A stretch of 64,000 nt of DNA from Hymenobacter busanensis (lineage in GTDB: Bacteria; Bacteroidota; Bacteroidia; Cytophagales; Hymenobacteraceae). Position numbers and translations under genes: made by a program. Positions 6,828-16,391 of the stretch are shown here, piece by piece. Each line of letters opens with the position of its first letter. The first letter of the stretch is position 1. The DNA lies in NCBI RefSeq assembly GCF_008727865.1, contig NZ_VTWU01000001.1, forward strand, positions 1 through 64,000, given 5' to 3'. The notes under the pieces are model-generated. The model made no database searches and was not told the DNA's origin. It worked only from the letters and a program-made list of their open reading frames with translations.

Positions 6828-9800
6828 TTAGCTAAACAGCTCCAGTAGTTCCTGCTGCGTCAGGGCCTTCACCAAATCGGCGTCGGTGCGAATGAGCTCG
6901 TGGGCCAGCTCCCGCTTGCCTTCCTGCAGCTTCATGATTTTGTCTTCGATGGTGTTGGGGCAGATGAGGCGCACGGCCACCACCTTCCGGGTTTGGCCGA
7001 TGCGGTGACTGCGGTCGATGGCCTGGTTTTCTACGGCGGGGTTCCACCACGGGTCCACGAGGTACACGTAGTCGGCGGCGGTCAAATTCAGGCCCGTTCC
7101 GCCCGCTTTCAGGCTCACCAGGAACACCCGCACATCGTCGCGCTCCTGAAACGCCGCCACAGCCGCGGCGCGGTTGCGCGTCTGGCCGGTGAGGTATTCG
7201 TGGGCAATGCCGCGCTGGCGCAGCTCGGCCCGAATGAGGTCGAGCATCTTCACGAACTGCGAGAAAACCAGGATCTTGTGCTGCGGGGCGCGGGTTTCAA
7301 TTTCCTCCAGCACTACCTCCAGCTTGGCCGAGGTGGGACCGAAGTCGGCTTCCTCGGGCAGCAGAGCCGGCGCGTTGCAGATCTGGCGCAGCCGGGTGAG
7401 GCCCTGCAGCAAATGCAGGCGGCTTTTGGTGGCCGTTTCCTCGCTTTGGCCCAGCAGCTTGGCCCGAAAATCCTGCCGACAGGCTTCGTACACGCGGCGC
7501 TGCTCGGCCCCCATTTCGCAGTAGAGCACCATTTCCGTCTTGTCGGGCAGCTCGCGGGCCACCTGGCCTTTGGTGCGGCGCAGCACAAACGGGCTGATTT
7601 TCTGTTGGAGCTGGCGGACCCGCTGCGTGTCCTTGAATTTGTCGATGGGCGCCGCGTACTGGTCGTGGAAGTGCTGGCGGCTGCCCAGCAGGCCGGGGCA
7701 GGCAAAGGAAAGCTGCCCGTACAGGTCGTAGGTGTTGTTTTCGACGGGCGTACCGGTGAGGACCACGCGGTTGCGGGCCTGCAGCAGCCGGGCCGCTTTG
7801 TAGCGCTGCGAGTCGGGGTTTTTGATGGCCTGGGCCTCGTCCAGAAACACGTAGTCGAAGGCGTAGTCCTTCAGCCAGCGGATATCGGCCAGCATCGTGT
7901 TGTAGGTCGTCAGCACAATGTCGGCCGAGGCAAAGGCCTGCGCATCGGGGCGGCGGGCAGCGCCGTGCAGCACGTGCACGCGCAGCGAGGGCGCAAACTT
8001 CTCCACCTCGGCCTGCCAGTTGAACACCAGCGAGGTGGGCACCACCACCAGGCTGGCGCCGGTGCGCCCTTGCCCGCGCAAATGCAGCAGGAAAGCCAGC
8101 ACCTGCACGGTTTTCCCCAGTCCCATGTCGTCGGCCAGGCAGCCGCCGAAGCCGAAGGTGTCGAGGAAGTTCAGCCAGTTCAGCCCCTGCCGCTGGTACT
8201 CGCGCAGCGTGGCCCGCAGCCCCGCAGGCACTGGCACGGCCTCGATGCCCGCGAAATCGGCCACGGCGGCTTGGTAGTGTGCCAGCTGGGCGCGCGTTTC
8301 GGGCGTGAGGGCCGTGGGGTCGTAAAGCTCGGCCAGGGTGGCAAAGCTGATGCTGGGCGTGCGAATCCGATCATCGACCACCTCACCGGCCGCGAAGTAA
8401 GCGGCGAATTTCTCCACCCATTCCTGGGGCAAAATGCCGCGGGTGCCGTCGTCGAGCTGCACGTAGCGGCTGCGGTTGCGAATGGCCCTGTGCAGGTGCC
8501 GCAAAGCCGCCTGCTGCTTGCCAAAGCGCACGGTTAGCTCGGTGTCGAACCAGTTGGTGTCGCCGCTCACGCGCACCGTTACCTGGGCGCGGTAGGGGTT
8601 GAGGGTGTTGCGCTTGAGCTGGTTGAAGCCTAGGATGGTAATGCCCAGGTTGCGCCAGTCATCGAAGGCGGCCAGAAACCAGTCTTCCTGCAAAAACAGC
8701 GTTTTGGGCACGTACAAGGCTTCTTCGCTGAGCTGCTCCTGGAAGGCGGGGTAATGCCGCAGCAGCGCGGCCAGAAAGCGGTTTTCGGCGTCGGCGTCGC
8801 GCTCCAGCACAAAGGCCCGGCCCAGCTCGTCGGTAACGTAGAGCTGCCGCCGCGAAAGAATGCTGATTTCCTTCGGCCCGTAGCGCATCACGGGCAGCAG
8901 CTCCACGTGGGCACCGGCATCGGAGAGGTAGAGCAGCAGCTCGGGCGGCGCCGCAAAACCCAGCTCCTGGCGCTGCGCGGGCGTGGCCGGGCGCAGGTAG
9001 CCGTAGTTGATGTGCAGGCGGTTTTCGAGGTGGGCCAGCACGTCGCGCTGAAACTCGGCGAACTTGCTCTGGTGAATGAGCAGCGTGTTGTTGCGCTTCT
9101 GGAAGAAGTCGATGACGCGCCACAGGTGCACGTTGTCGAGCAGGTAGAGCACCTCGCGCACAGCCACGAAATACTCGTAGCGAACGGCGAGGCTTTTCAG
9201 CTCCAGCGGCAAATCGTGGAGTAGCAGCTGGCCGCTCACCGCGTAGTACTCGCCCTGCTGCGTCACCTGCAGGCGCACGTCCAGCGGGGCATGGCGCAGC
9301 TCTACGGGCCGGATGGACTGGGCCGTAATCTTGTCCGACACCGCGGCGTCGTGGGCGTACACGGGCAACTGGGCGGGGTTGCGCACCACGGCCCGCAGGG
9401 CGTCGAGGGCGGCGGGCGTGCGGCCGTCGTCGTAGTGGTGCTGAAAACGCGCCACGCCGGTGTAGAACTTCACCTCGTCGGGCTGCTCCAGCTGCCAGAT
9501 GCCGTCGAGCGGGTTGCGCACCGACACCGGGTTCTTGACTTTGCCGGTGGCCGTTACGGCCGCCTCGGCCAGCTGCAGCGTGAGGTGGCCGTAGTAGCGG
9601 TGCCGCGCCAGTATTAGGAGCGTCCGGGTTTCGTCTACGGGCAGCTGCGGGGCGCGTTTGCCGGGCCGCAGCTGCTCCACCAAGGCGTGCTTGGTGGCAT
9701 CCGTCACGGGGTACAAATCGGCTTGCCGGGGCGCGGCGGTTACGGTGCCGGGCCGGGCGTAGGTCAGCGCGAAATGCGCGTCGAGGTCGGGGGCGTGTTC

Positions 9801-10304
9801 CAAGCCGTAGTCGCGGGCGGTGGCCTGCAAAAACGCCTGCCGCGCCGGCGCATCGAAGAACAACCGCAGCTCCTTGCGCTGCAGAATACTGAGCAGCACC
9901 AGCGCCTGATGCTCGCAGAGCGTGGTTTTGGGCGCGGCGCAGGCACAAGCCAGCAGCAGGCCCGGCTCCAGCTGCTGCACCACCACAGCCGGAAACGGCA
10001 GCTGACTGGCAGACGCGGCGGTGCTGGTGAACGTGCCCTCGTTCAGCTCCAGCGTTTCGGGCTGAATGGCGGCCAGGGTGCGAATATCCGCCGCGGGCAG
10101 CGCGCCGCCGCAATGCCGGGCCACGATGGTGCTCGTGAGCGTGGGCACCGCAGCGCCCGGCAGCAGGTACCGATGCGGGTGCGCCGGGGCGGCGTTTTGA
10201 GCAGACGAATCCGGTAGCGGCACTGGCAGAAGCGTGGGAAGCGCGCCGGGTCGGCCGCCCGGCAAAGATAACCGCTGCGGAAGCCGGGTTATGTGCCTGC
10301 CCAT
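6828..10304 (-). CDS. SNF2-family DNA helicase/translocase with SWIM zinc finger
   Basis: About 1158 residues. An N-terminal SWIM zinc finger (CxC-x7-CxH near residues 120-132) is followed by a long linker region and a C-terminal SNF2 ATPase core: DDMGLGKTVQ (Walker A), LDEAQAIKN (motif II, DEAQ), VLTGTPVENN (motif III) and DPWWNPAVENQAIDRSHRIGQ (motifs V-VI). These proteins translocate on double-stranded DNA and remodel bound proteins. The ATG at 10304 is the first in frame and the N-terminal 45 residues look poorly structured, so the true start is uncertain. It runs divergently from the small gene at 10390. Confidence 0.93.
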   Translation of the reverse strand: MGRHITRLPQRLSLPGGRPGALPTLLPVPLPDSSAQNAAPAHPHRYLLPGAAVPTLTSTIVARHCGGALPAADIRTLAAIQPETLELNEGTFTSTAASASQLPFPAVVVQQLEPGLLLACACAAPKTTLCEHQALVLLSILQRKELRLFFDAPARQAFLQATARDYGLEHAPDLDAHFALTYARPGTVTAAPRQADLYPVTDATKHALVEQLRPGKRAPQLPVDETRTLLILARHRYYGHLTLQLAEAAVTATGKVKNPVSVRNPLDGIWQLEQPDEVKFYTGVARFQHHYDDGRTPAALDALRAVVRNPAQLPVYAHDAAVSDKITAQSIRPVELRHAPLDVRLQVTQQGEYYAVSGQLLLHDLPLELKSLAVRYEYFVAVREVLYLLDNVHLWRVIDFFQKRNNTLLIHQSKFAEFQRDVLAHLENRLHINYGYLRPATPAQRQELGFAAPPELLLYLSDAGAHVELLPVMRYGPKEISILSRRQLYVTDELGRAFVLERDADAENRFLAALLRHYPAFQEQLSEEALYVPKTLFLQEDWFLAAFDDWRNLGITILGFNQLKRNTLNPYRAQVTVRVSGDTNWFDTELTVRFGKQQAALRHLHRAIRNRSRYVQLDDGTRGILPQEWVEKFAAYFAAGEVVDDRIRTPSISFATLAELYDPTALTPETRAQLAHYQAAVADFAGIEAVPVPAGLRATLREYQRQGLNWLNFLDTFGFGGCLADDMGLGKTVQVLAFLLHLRGQGRTGASLVVVPTSLVFNWQAEVEKFAPSLRVHVLHGAARRPDAQAFASADIVLTTYNTMLADIRWLKDYAFDYVFLDEAQAIKNPDSQRYKAARLLQARNRVVLTGTPVENNTYDLYGQLSFACPGLLGSRQHFHDQYAAPIDKFKDTQRVRQLQQKISPFVLRRTKGQVARELPDKTEMVLYCEMGAEQRRVYEACRQDFRAKLLGQSEETATKSRLHLLQGLTRLRQICNAPALLPEEADFGPTSAKLEVVLEEIETRAPQHKILVFSQFVKMLDLIRAELRQRGIAHEYLTGQTRNRAAAVAAFQERDDVRVFLVSLKAGGTGLNLTAADYVYLVDPWWNPAVENQAIDRSHRIGQTRKVVAVRLICPNTIEDKIMKLQEGKRELAHELIRTDADLVKALTQQELLELFS

Positions 10305-10389
10305 GGCCAAACAGACTCTTCCGTCGTACAGTCAGGTAGCAGCCGTCGTTGTTTCGCTGCTTTTGCCGCACCCATTCAGCCACACCGCC

Positions 10390-10686
10390 ATGGACCCCAA
10401 GCCCAAACCCAGCCAGCCGAACCCGGCCGAAACGACCTTGCCCACCAAAGGCACTTCCGATAGCCAGAGCGCCGACACGGTGACCAACCTGCCGCAACCC
10501 GACCGCACACCCAAGGCCGCTCCCCAACCAGCAGTAGCTGCTCCGCCGGCTACCGAAGCGCCCGCACCCGAAAGCACCGCCGCCGAGGAAACACCTACCG
10601 ACCCCTCGGCCGCCGATACCCAGCCCGACACCCACGGCGACACCGACCCCGGCGCCAGCCGCAACGACGATGCGCACCCCTTGTAG
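10390..10686 (+). CDS. Small Pro/Ala/Thr-rich low-complexity protein
   Basis: A 98-residue acidic, proline-rich protein starting MDPKPKPSQPNPAETTLP. It has no signal peptide, membrane segment or recognisable domain and is predicted disordered. An in-frame ATG at 10303 would overlap the SNF2 start. Low-complexity ORFs of this kind are frequent in GC-rich Hymenobacter-like genomes; whether it is expressed is uncertain. Function is unknown. Confidence 0.5.
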   Translation: MDPKPKPSQPNPAETTLPTKGTSDSQSADTVTNLPQPDRTPKAAPQPAVAAPPATEAPAPESTAAEETPTDPSAADTQPDTHGDTDPGASRNDDAHPL

Positions 10687-10753
10687 CTGGGTCTTTGGTA
10701 GCTAAGTATTATCGTAGTATCGGTAAGGCGTTAGTTTTACCATCGTTTCGATA

Positions 10754-11146
10754 ATGCATATGAAATACGCTCTGATAAGTCTTTTCACGCAAGCGTTTAC
10801 CATTCAGAATGCCCCGCAGATAGAAGGCACATACCAGTCTGTTGGCGACAGGTTTGAAAAGTACTCGATAATTACATTAATGCCGGGGAGGGTATTTGTC
10901 TATTGGGTAGGAGTAGGTGGTTGTCAGGTTGAGGTTACAGGGCAATGGCGACTGGATGGGAATAAGTTATATCTAATAAACGACAAGCAGTTTTTGAGTG
11001 AACCTGCCGATACGAGTCGTTGGAAACCCCTATACCCGGACATGAGCTTGACTGCGTGGAAAGTCAGACCGAATGCAATTAAACCACTACGCCCTGTTAA
11101 CAGTGGGTGTGTTGTGGAAAGCAATAAGCATGTCAGAGTAAAGTGA
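10754..11146 (+). CDS. Small hypothetical protein, A/T-rich
   Basis: A 130-residue protein (alternative start at 10760) with a short hydrophobic N-terminus that may be a weak signal. The body (IEGTYQSVGDRFEKYSIITL, VTGQWRLDGNKLYL) is beta-rich and has the look of a small lipocalin-like or META-like barrel, but I cannot place it in a family. Codon use is more A/T-rich than its neighbours, suggesting transfer or relaxed selection. It is followed by a very strong shared terminator. Confidence 0.65.
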   Translation: MHMKYALISLFTQAFTIQNAPQIEGTYQSVGDRFEKYSIITLMPGRVFVYWVGVGGCQVEVTGQWRLDGNKLYLINDKQFLSEPADTSRWKPLYPDMSLTAWKVRPNAIKPLRPVNSGCVVESNKHVRVK

Positions 11147-11190
11147 AGCGAACGGGGCATCAAAAAACTCCACAACAGTAAATGAGCAAC

Positions 11191-11233
11191 GCGAAACGCC
11201 CCGCCGGAACCAAGTTCCGGCGGGGCGTTTCGC
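11191..11233. terminator. Bidirectional terminator, 20-bp perfect stem
   Basis: Twenty-base arms (11191-11210 and 11214-11233) with a CAA loop. It sits between the convergent genes ending at 11146 (plus) and 11252 (minus) and can serve both. Confidence 0.85.
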
Positions 11234-11251
11234 GTAAAATCAACTCCTGGC

Positions 11252-12646
11252 TTACAGGTGAATCACCTCGCCGTAAGCAGCGGCGGCAGCTTCCATCACC
11301 GCCTCCGACATAGTCGGGTGGGGGTGGATGGCCTTGATGATTTCGTGGCCGGTGGTTTCGAGCTTGCGCGCCACCACGGCTTCGGCAATCATGTCGGTGA
11401 CGCCCGCGCCAATCATGTGGGCGCCCAGCCACTCGCCGTACTTCTTGTCGAAAATGACTTTCACGAAGCCGTCCTTGGCACCCGAAGCCGAGGCTTTGCC
11501 CGAGGCCGAGAAGGGGAATTTGCCCACCAGGATGTCGTAGCCCTGCTTTTTGGCTTCTTCCTCGGTGAGGCCCACCGAGGCAATTTCCGGCGAGCAGTAG
11601 GTGCAGCCGGGCACGTTGCCGTAGTTGATAGGCTCGGGGTGGTGGCCCGCAATGGCCTCCACGCAGGTAATGCCCTCGGCCGAAGCCACGTGGGCCAGCG
11701 CCGGGCCGGGCACGATGTCGCCGATGGCGTACACGCCCGGCACGTTGGTGCGGTAGTACTCGTCGACTTTGATGCGGCCCTTCTCCACCGTGATGCCCAG
11801 TTCCTCCAGGCCGATGTTTTCCAGGTTCGGCTGAATGCCCACCGCGCTCAGCACGATGTCGGCCTCCAACTGCTGCTCGCCCTTGGCGGTTTTGATGCTC
11901 ACCTTGCAGCCCGGGACGGCCGTGTCTACCTTGGTCACTTCAGCCGAGGTCAGGATGTCGATGCCGGCTTTCTTGAACGAGCGTTCCAGCTGCTTCGACA
12001 CTTCTTCGTCCTCCACCGGCACGATGCGCGGCAGGTACTCCACGATGGTCACTTTGGTGCCCATGGTAGCGTAGAAATAGGCAAACTCGACGCCGATGGC
12101 GCCGGAGCCCACCACCACCATCGACTTGGGCTGCTGGGGCAGCACCATAGCTTCGCGGTAACCGATGATTTTCTTGCCGTCGATGGGCAGGTTGGGCAGC
12201 TGCCGGGCGCGGGCGCCGGTAGCCAGGATGATGTGCTTGGCCTGAATGGTTTCCTTGCCGCCGTCGGCCTTGGTCACGTCTACTTCGCCGGCTTTCAGCA
12301 CCTTGGCCGTGCCCATGATGGCGTCAATCTTGTTCTTCTTGAAGAGGAAGTTAATGCCCTTGCTCATGCCCTCGGCCACGCCGCGGCTGCGCTTCACCAC
12401 GGCCCCGAAGTCGTAGCCCACGTTGTCGGCCGAGAGGCCGTAGTCCTGCGGGTGCTTCAGGTACTCAAATACCTGCGCCGATTTCAGCAGCGCCTTGGTG
12501 GGAATGCAGCCCCAGTTGAGGCAGATGCCGCCGAGCGACTCGCGTTCTACCACGCCCACTTTCAGACCGAGCTGGGAGGCGCGAATAGCGGCTACGTAGC
12601 CGCCCGGGCCCGAGCCAATCACGACCACGTCGTATTGCAATGCCAT
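11252..12646 (-). CDS. lpdA: Dihydrolipoyl dehydrogenase (E3)
   Basis: A 464-residue FAD flavoprotein that reoxidises dihydrolipoamide of 2-oxoacid dehydrogenase complexes and the glycine cleavage system with NAD+. Visible are the FAD Rossmann motif (GSGPGG, residues 11-16), the redox disulfide C42/C47 in GGICLNWGCIPTK, the NAD site (VVGSGAIGVEFA) and the C-terminal active-site HPHPTMSE. The ATG at 12646 gives the canonical N-terminus MALQYDVVVIG; the open frame upstream is non-coding. No other subunits are adjacent. Confidence 0.97.
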   Translation of the reverse strand: MALQYDVVVIGSGPGGYVAAIRASQLGLKVGVVERESLGGICLNWGCIPTKALLKSAQVFEYLKHPQDYGLSADNVGYDFGAVVKRSRGVAEGMSKGINFLFKKNKIDAIMGTAKVLKAGEVDVTKADGGKETIQAKHIILATGARARQLPNLPIDGKKIIGYREAMVLPQQPKSMVVVGSGAIGVEFAYFYATMGTKVTIVEYLPRIVPVEDEEVSKQLERSFKKAGIDILTSAEVTKVDTAVPGCKVSIKTAKGEQQLEADIVLSAVGIQPNLENIGLEELGITVEKGRIKVDEYYRTNVPGVYAIGDIVPGPALAHVASAEGITCVEAIAGHHPEPINYGNVPGCTYCSPEIASVGLTEEEAKKQGYDILVGKFPFSASGKASASGAKDGFVKVIFDKKYGEWLGAHMIGAGVTDMIAEAVVARKLETTGHEIIKAIHPHPTMSEAVMEAAAAAYGEVIHL

Positions 12647-12833
12647 AGGAAATTGTCTTGGGAAAAGAATGTCGGATGAGGGAGCGGGGCGACCCGGCGG
12701 CCGCGGCCCAGCGGACAAAGATAGCCACCGGGGCGAACCGACCAATTACCGTCACCTAACTAGCGCGGCCCCGTATACACGCGCGGGCCGTATTGGCCTT
12801 TGCCGCTTTCACTTGCTTTTTCCACCACTCCTC

Positions 12834-13610
12834 ATGAAACGTTTTGTACGCCTCCTGCTGCCCGCTACGGGGCTCTTTACTATACTACTGACCGCGCAGT
12901 GCTCCATGACGCGCGAACAGGAGGCGCCGGGCATGGCCGCCCGCGCCCGCCTGACCGAAGCTCAAACCGCCGCCGCCGCCGACCCCAACCAGCCCGCCAC
13001 CACCGCCGACGCCGCGCCCGTATCTGCCGAAGCCACGGCTTCGGTAGCCACTCCCACGCCGGCCCCGGCTGCCCCCGTGGCCGCAGCCGCGCCCATGCGC
13101 CGCACCAACGCCGACTACAAAGCCGATATCCGCTCGGCCGATGCGCTGCTGAAAACCAACCCGCGCAACGCCGACGCCCTCGTGACGCGCGGCCGGGCCA
13201 AGGCCCAACTCAAGGATTACAAGGAAGCCATTGCCGACTTCAACCTGGCCCTGCGCGTGAAGCCGACCAACGCCGATGCCTACTACAACCGCGGCCTGTC
13301 GCGCATTCAAACGCGGGAGTTCAACGCGGCCATCAGCGACTTTGGCAAGTCCCTGCGCTACCGGCCCGAAGACAAAGAGGCCTATTTCGGCCGCGGCGTA
13401 GCCAAAATGTCGCTCGACAACTTCAAGGGCGCCCTGCCCGATTTCAACAAGGCCCTTTCGCTCGACGAAAACTACGCCGACGCCTACGAGTACCGCGGCA
13501 TCTGCTACTCGTCGCTCAACAAGCCCGAGGACGCCCGTCGGGACCTGGAAAAAGCTGCCAAGCTCAACCCGGAAGCGGCCAAAAGCCTGCGCAAGTACGC
13601 CAAGCAATAA
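12834..13610 (+). CDS. Exported TPR-repeat protein
   Basis: A 258-residue protein. The start at 12834 gives a good signal peptide (MKRFVRLLLPATGLF), ending near TAQC; a cysteine is present but the -1 residue is Gln, so a lipoprotein is possible rather than clear. A disordered Ala/Pro/Thr segment (about 35-85) leads into four tandem 34-residue TPR units (from NADALVTRGRAKAQL to KAAKLNPE). TPRs mediate protein contacts; the partner is unknown. It runs divergently from lpdA and has its own terminator. Confidence 0.85.
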   Translation: MKRFVRLLLPATGLFTILLTAQCSMTREQEAPGMAARARLTEAQTAAAADPNQPATTADAAPVSAEATASVATPTPAPAAPVAAAAPMRRTNADYKADIRSADALLKTNPRNADALVTRGRAKAQLKDYKEAIADFNLALRVKPTNADAYYNRGLSRIQTREFNAAISDFGKSLRYRPEDKEAYFGRGVAKMSLDNFKGALPDFNKALSLDENYADAYEYRGICYSSLNKPEDARRDLEKAAKLNPEAAKSLRKYAKQ

Positions 13611-13630
13611 CGGGCCCGGGGCCAAGCAAA

Positions 13631-13660
13631 AAAGCCGTTCACGGGTTCGTGAACGGCTTT
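13631..13660 (+). terminator. Terminator after the TPR protein gene
   Basis: Thirteen-base perfect arms AAAGCCGTTCACG and its complement with a GGTT loop, 20 bp past the stop codon. Confidence 0.85.
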
Positions 13661-13707
13661 ATTGTTAACTGACTGGTAAGCCGACGTACAGGTTCAGGCG
13701 GCTGGTC

Positions 13708-14025
13708 CTACGAAGTTTGCTGGGTGTAGCCCGCCACCACTTGGTTGAGCTGATGCTCGGGCACCACGCCCGACTGCCGCCACACGGGCTGGCCCTGGTG
13801 AAACAAAATGAGCGTGGGAATGCCCTGCACGCGGTATTGCTGGGCAGCGGCCGGGTTGCGGTCCACGTCTACCTTAATGACTTTGAGCTTGCCCTGGTGC
13901 CGGGCCGCCACTTGCTGCAGAATGGGGGCCATGGTGCGGCACGGCCCGCACCAGTCGGCGTAGAAGTCCACCAGCACGGGCATGCCGGGGCTGCTGATGA
14001 GTTCGGTGAAGGATTTCTTGGCCAT
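13708..14025 (-). CDS. trxA: Thioredoxin
   Basis: A 105-residue thioredoxin with the active site WCGPC (residues 25-29) and the cis-proline loop GIPTLILF. It reduces protein disulfides in the cytoplasm; there is no signal peptide. Length and motif order are standard. It follows the gene at 14149 on the same strand, but a strong hairpin lies between, so it probably has its own promoter. Confidence 0.95.
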   Translation of the reverse strand: MAKKSFTELISSPGMPVLVDFYADWCGPCRTMAPILQQVAARHQGKLKVIKVDVDRNPAAAQQYRVQGIPTLILFHQGQPVWRQSGVVPEHQLNQVVAGYTQQTS

Positions 14026-14086
14026 GGCAGAAACAGGTGAGGTGTATGCCCCGCATACGCAGCTCCGGGCGTCTCCGATTAAATGC

Positions 14087-14122
14087 CAAGACCGTTTGCG
14101 GCCGGGGCTGCAAACGGTCTTG
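14087..14122 (-). terminator. Terminator between the exported-protein gene and trxA
   Basis: Thirteen-base perfect arms CAAGACCGTTTGC (14087-14099) and complement (14110-14122), placed 27 bp past the stop at 14149. Confidence 0.7.
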
Positions 14123-14148
14123 AAACAAGCCGGGGGTGAAATCGGCGC

Positions 14149-14592
14149 TTAGCGGGGTTTCTCGATGACGGTTACGTCGTTGGCCACGTTCGGAATTTCG
14201 AACCGGCCGCCTACTACTTTTTTGCCGGCTACCTGGCACTGCCACACGTAGCGGCCCGGCTGGGCCCGGCCAGCCTCGCCCGATTCGGTTTTGAAATACT
14301 CGGCTTCCGTGGCCGGGGTCGGGAATATTACATCCACGCCGTTTTGGCCTTTCTCTACCTCTTTCACGAGAGAGTATTCCTTGCCCGTGTTCTGGTTGGT
14401 CACCACAAATTTGGCGGTGTAGGCCCCGAGTTGACCGAATTTATCCATCACCCCGAGCTTCACGTAAGGGTCGGTGGAAACGAGCCAAGTTTGGGCGCGC
14501 GACTGGGTGGGCGCCAGCACCAGCAGCACGAACAGAAAGCCAGCCACATGCAGGAGGCGTTTCAAGTGAGCTTGTGGAGTAGAAAGGAGCAT
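14149..14592 (-). CDS. Exported small beta-rich protein of unknown function
   Basis: A 147-residue protein starting MLLSTPQAHLKRLLHVAG, with a signal peptide ending near SRAQ. A start 48 bp upstream would add a second hydrophobic stretch and is less likely. The mature part (TDPYVKLGVMDKFGQLGAY, RPGRYVWQCQVAGKKVVGG-like strands) is beta-rich and ends in VTVIEKPR. I do not recognise the family. Its terminator hairpin separates it from trxA. Confidence 0.75.
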   Translation of the reverse strand: MLLSTPQAHLKRLLHVAGFLFVLLVLAPTQSRAQTWLVSTDPYVKLGVMDKFGQLGAYTAKFVVTNQNTGKEYSLVKEVEKGQNGVDVIFPTPATEAEYFKTESGEAGRAQPGRYVWQCQVAGKKVVGGRFEIPNVANDVTVIEKPR

Positions 14593-14863
14593 AAGAAGGA
14601 GGTGAAGGTGGAGGACTATTGCGAGAAGTGAAGAGTACAACTTGGGCTGCCAGCAGCGGCCTGCAGTTGGGGAAAAGCAGCTCCTGAGAAGCTGTCAACG
14701 GGAGAAAAGAGCGGCGGTGTGGCGAAGCTGCAACTTCGCCACAATCAAATATAGCAGATAGCAAAACGCAAGCGACGCAGGATACGGCTTTTTTTCGTGA
14801 TATGACGCGGGGTGAATACCACCGCCAACGCCCTGAGTGCTACGCCCTCCGTATAAATTGCCC

Positions 14864-15181
14864 GTGTCTCGTCGTCGCCCACTCCCGCCTGCCCCGGCCC
14901 CCACGCCCGCCGAGCCGCTGTGCGAACTGTGCCAGCGGCAGGTGCTGGAGGTGTCGCGCCACCACTTGGTGCCGCGCGAGGAAGGCGGGCGCTACGGGCC
15001 CACGGTGGCGTTGTGCCAGCCTTGCCACAGCACCGTGCACCTGCTGTTGTCGAACAAGGAGCTGGCCCGCCGTTACCATTCGGTGGAGGCACTGCGCACG
15101 GCCGAGGAGCTGCAAAAGTACCTGCACTGGATTCGGCGCAGCCGCGTGGAGCGCATCCGCAACCGCCGCCGTCGGGGCTGA
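14864..15181 (+). CDS. Small HNH nuclease domain protein
   Basis: A 105-residue protein made almost entirely of an HNH domain: CELC (C20/C23), the His pair in SRHHLVPREE (H33-H34), CQPCH (C51/C54/H55) and H59. The tail is strongly basic. The frame has only GTG and TTG starts; GTG at 14864 is preferred because it begins just before the Pro-rich linker, while GTG at 14837 is possible. Small stand-alone HNH proteins of this type occur widely in Bacteroidota with no proven role. The next gene starts 42 bp downstream on the same strand. Confidence 0.82.
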   Translation: MSRRRPLPPAPAPTPAEPLCELCQRQVLEVSRHHLVPREEGGRYGPTVALCQPCHSTVHLLLSNKELARRYHSVEALRTAEELQKYLHWIRRSRVERIRNRRRRG

Positions 15182-15222
15182 GTGGCTGCCGGGCTGTTAC
15201 TTTGCTGCTCTGTGTTCCAGCC

Positions 15223-16308
15223 ATGCCCGCACTGACGTTTTTGCCCTTCGCCCAAGCCCGCCGCGCGGCCGCCTCCACGGTGGTGGTCGACAGCCTGCTG
15301 CCCGGCGCGGCCCTCACGCTGGCCCATTGGCGCGGTGCCCCCACGCCCGCGCCGTGGCAGGACGACACCAGCGCCGGCTCGGTGCTGCGCGCTTTACTGG
15401 CAGATGCCATTCCCAAATCGGCGCGCTACGTTACGGCCAACCACTTCGACATCGACGGCTTTGTGGGCGTGTGGAGCCTGCTGAACCCGCGGCAGGCCCG
15501 GCAGCACGAGCCGTTGCTGCGCCTCGTGGCCACGCTCGGCGACTTCCGGGAACTGGACTGGCAGCACCCGCTGGCCGATACGGCGCTGCAGCTGGTGTGC
15601 TGGTTCAATGCCCAGGAACAGGCGCTGTTCTATCCGCCCTTCGGCGCCCCGGCCCTGCGCCGCCGCGAAGACGAAGCTTCGGCCGAGAAGTTTAACTGGT
15701 TTCTGCCCGCATTTGGCTCCGTGCTCGAAAATCCCGCCCGCGCCCGCGCCGTCTGGGAGCCGGAATACGAGCGGGTGCGGCAGGCGGCGGCCGTTATGCA
15801 AAGTGCCGCAACCGAGGTGCGCCGCTACCCCGAAATCGGCCTTGTGGTGGTGCACACGCCCGAACCGCTGCCGTACTACGCCTTGTTCGGCCCTACCGCC
15901 GGCTACGACATGGTGCTGAGCTGCTACCGCGGCCAGCGCTACGAGTTCGAGTACAAATACACCACCTGGATTGACCTCGAAATTCGCTCCACGCGGCCCC
16001 GCCTGCCGCTCGACGACCTGGTGACGATGCTCAATGCGCAGGAAACCACCGCGCGCCGCTGGACCGCCGAGCCCGTGACCGATACCGGCCCGCTGTTGCG
16101 CCTCGCAGGCAAAGGCCTAAGCAAGGTTCAGCGCTACGCCGACCCCGATCAGCGGCCCATCTACGCCTCGTCTATCGCGCCTGAAGTAGTGGAGCGGGAA
16201 ATCGTGCGCTTTTTTCAGCAGCGCTACGCCCATATCACGCCCCGCCGCAACTGGACGTGGGAACAGATTCGAGCCGCAGGGAAGATGGAATTGCCTTCTG
16301 TGACTTAA
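15223..16308 (+). CDS. Uncharacterised protein with DHH-like NHFDIDG motif
   Basis: A 361-residue cytoplasmic protein with no signal peptide or membrane segment. At residues 73-79 it has NHFDIDG, resembling the first metal motif of DHH/DHHA1 phosphoesterases, preceded by a hydrophobic strand (SARYVTA) as in that fold. Further conserved-looking stretches are LATLGDFREL and YKYTTWIDLEIRSTRPRL. No DHH triad proper is visible, so an enzyme role is only a suggestion. The start at 15223 places the gene 42 bp after the HNH gene; an operon is likely. Confidence 0.75.
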   Translation: MPALTFLPFAQARRAAASTVVVDSLLPGAALTLAHWRGAPTPAPWQDDTSAGSVLRALLADAIPKSARYVTANHFDIDGFVGVWSLLNPRQARQHEPLLRLVATLGDFRELDWQHPLADTALQLVCWFNAQEQALFYPPFGAPALRRREDEASAEKFNWFLPAFGSVLENPARARAVWEPEYERVRQAAAVMQSAATEVRRYPEIGLVVVHTPEPLPYYALFGPTAGYDMVLSCYRGQRYEFEYKYTTWIDLEIRSTRPRLPLDDLVTMLNAQETTARRWTAEPVTDTGPLLRLAGKGLSKVQRYADPDQRPIYASSIAPEVVEREIVRFFQQRYAHITPRRNWTWEQIRAAGKMELPSVT

Positions 16309-16391
16309 TAAAGCGTTCAACCTCAGCACCGACAGCAGTAGCTCCACTTAGCTTCGCTGACCTTCGGTTGGAGCCGTACTACCACGCCGGG

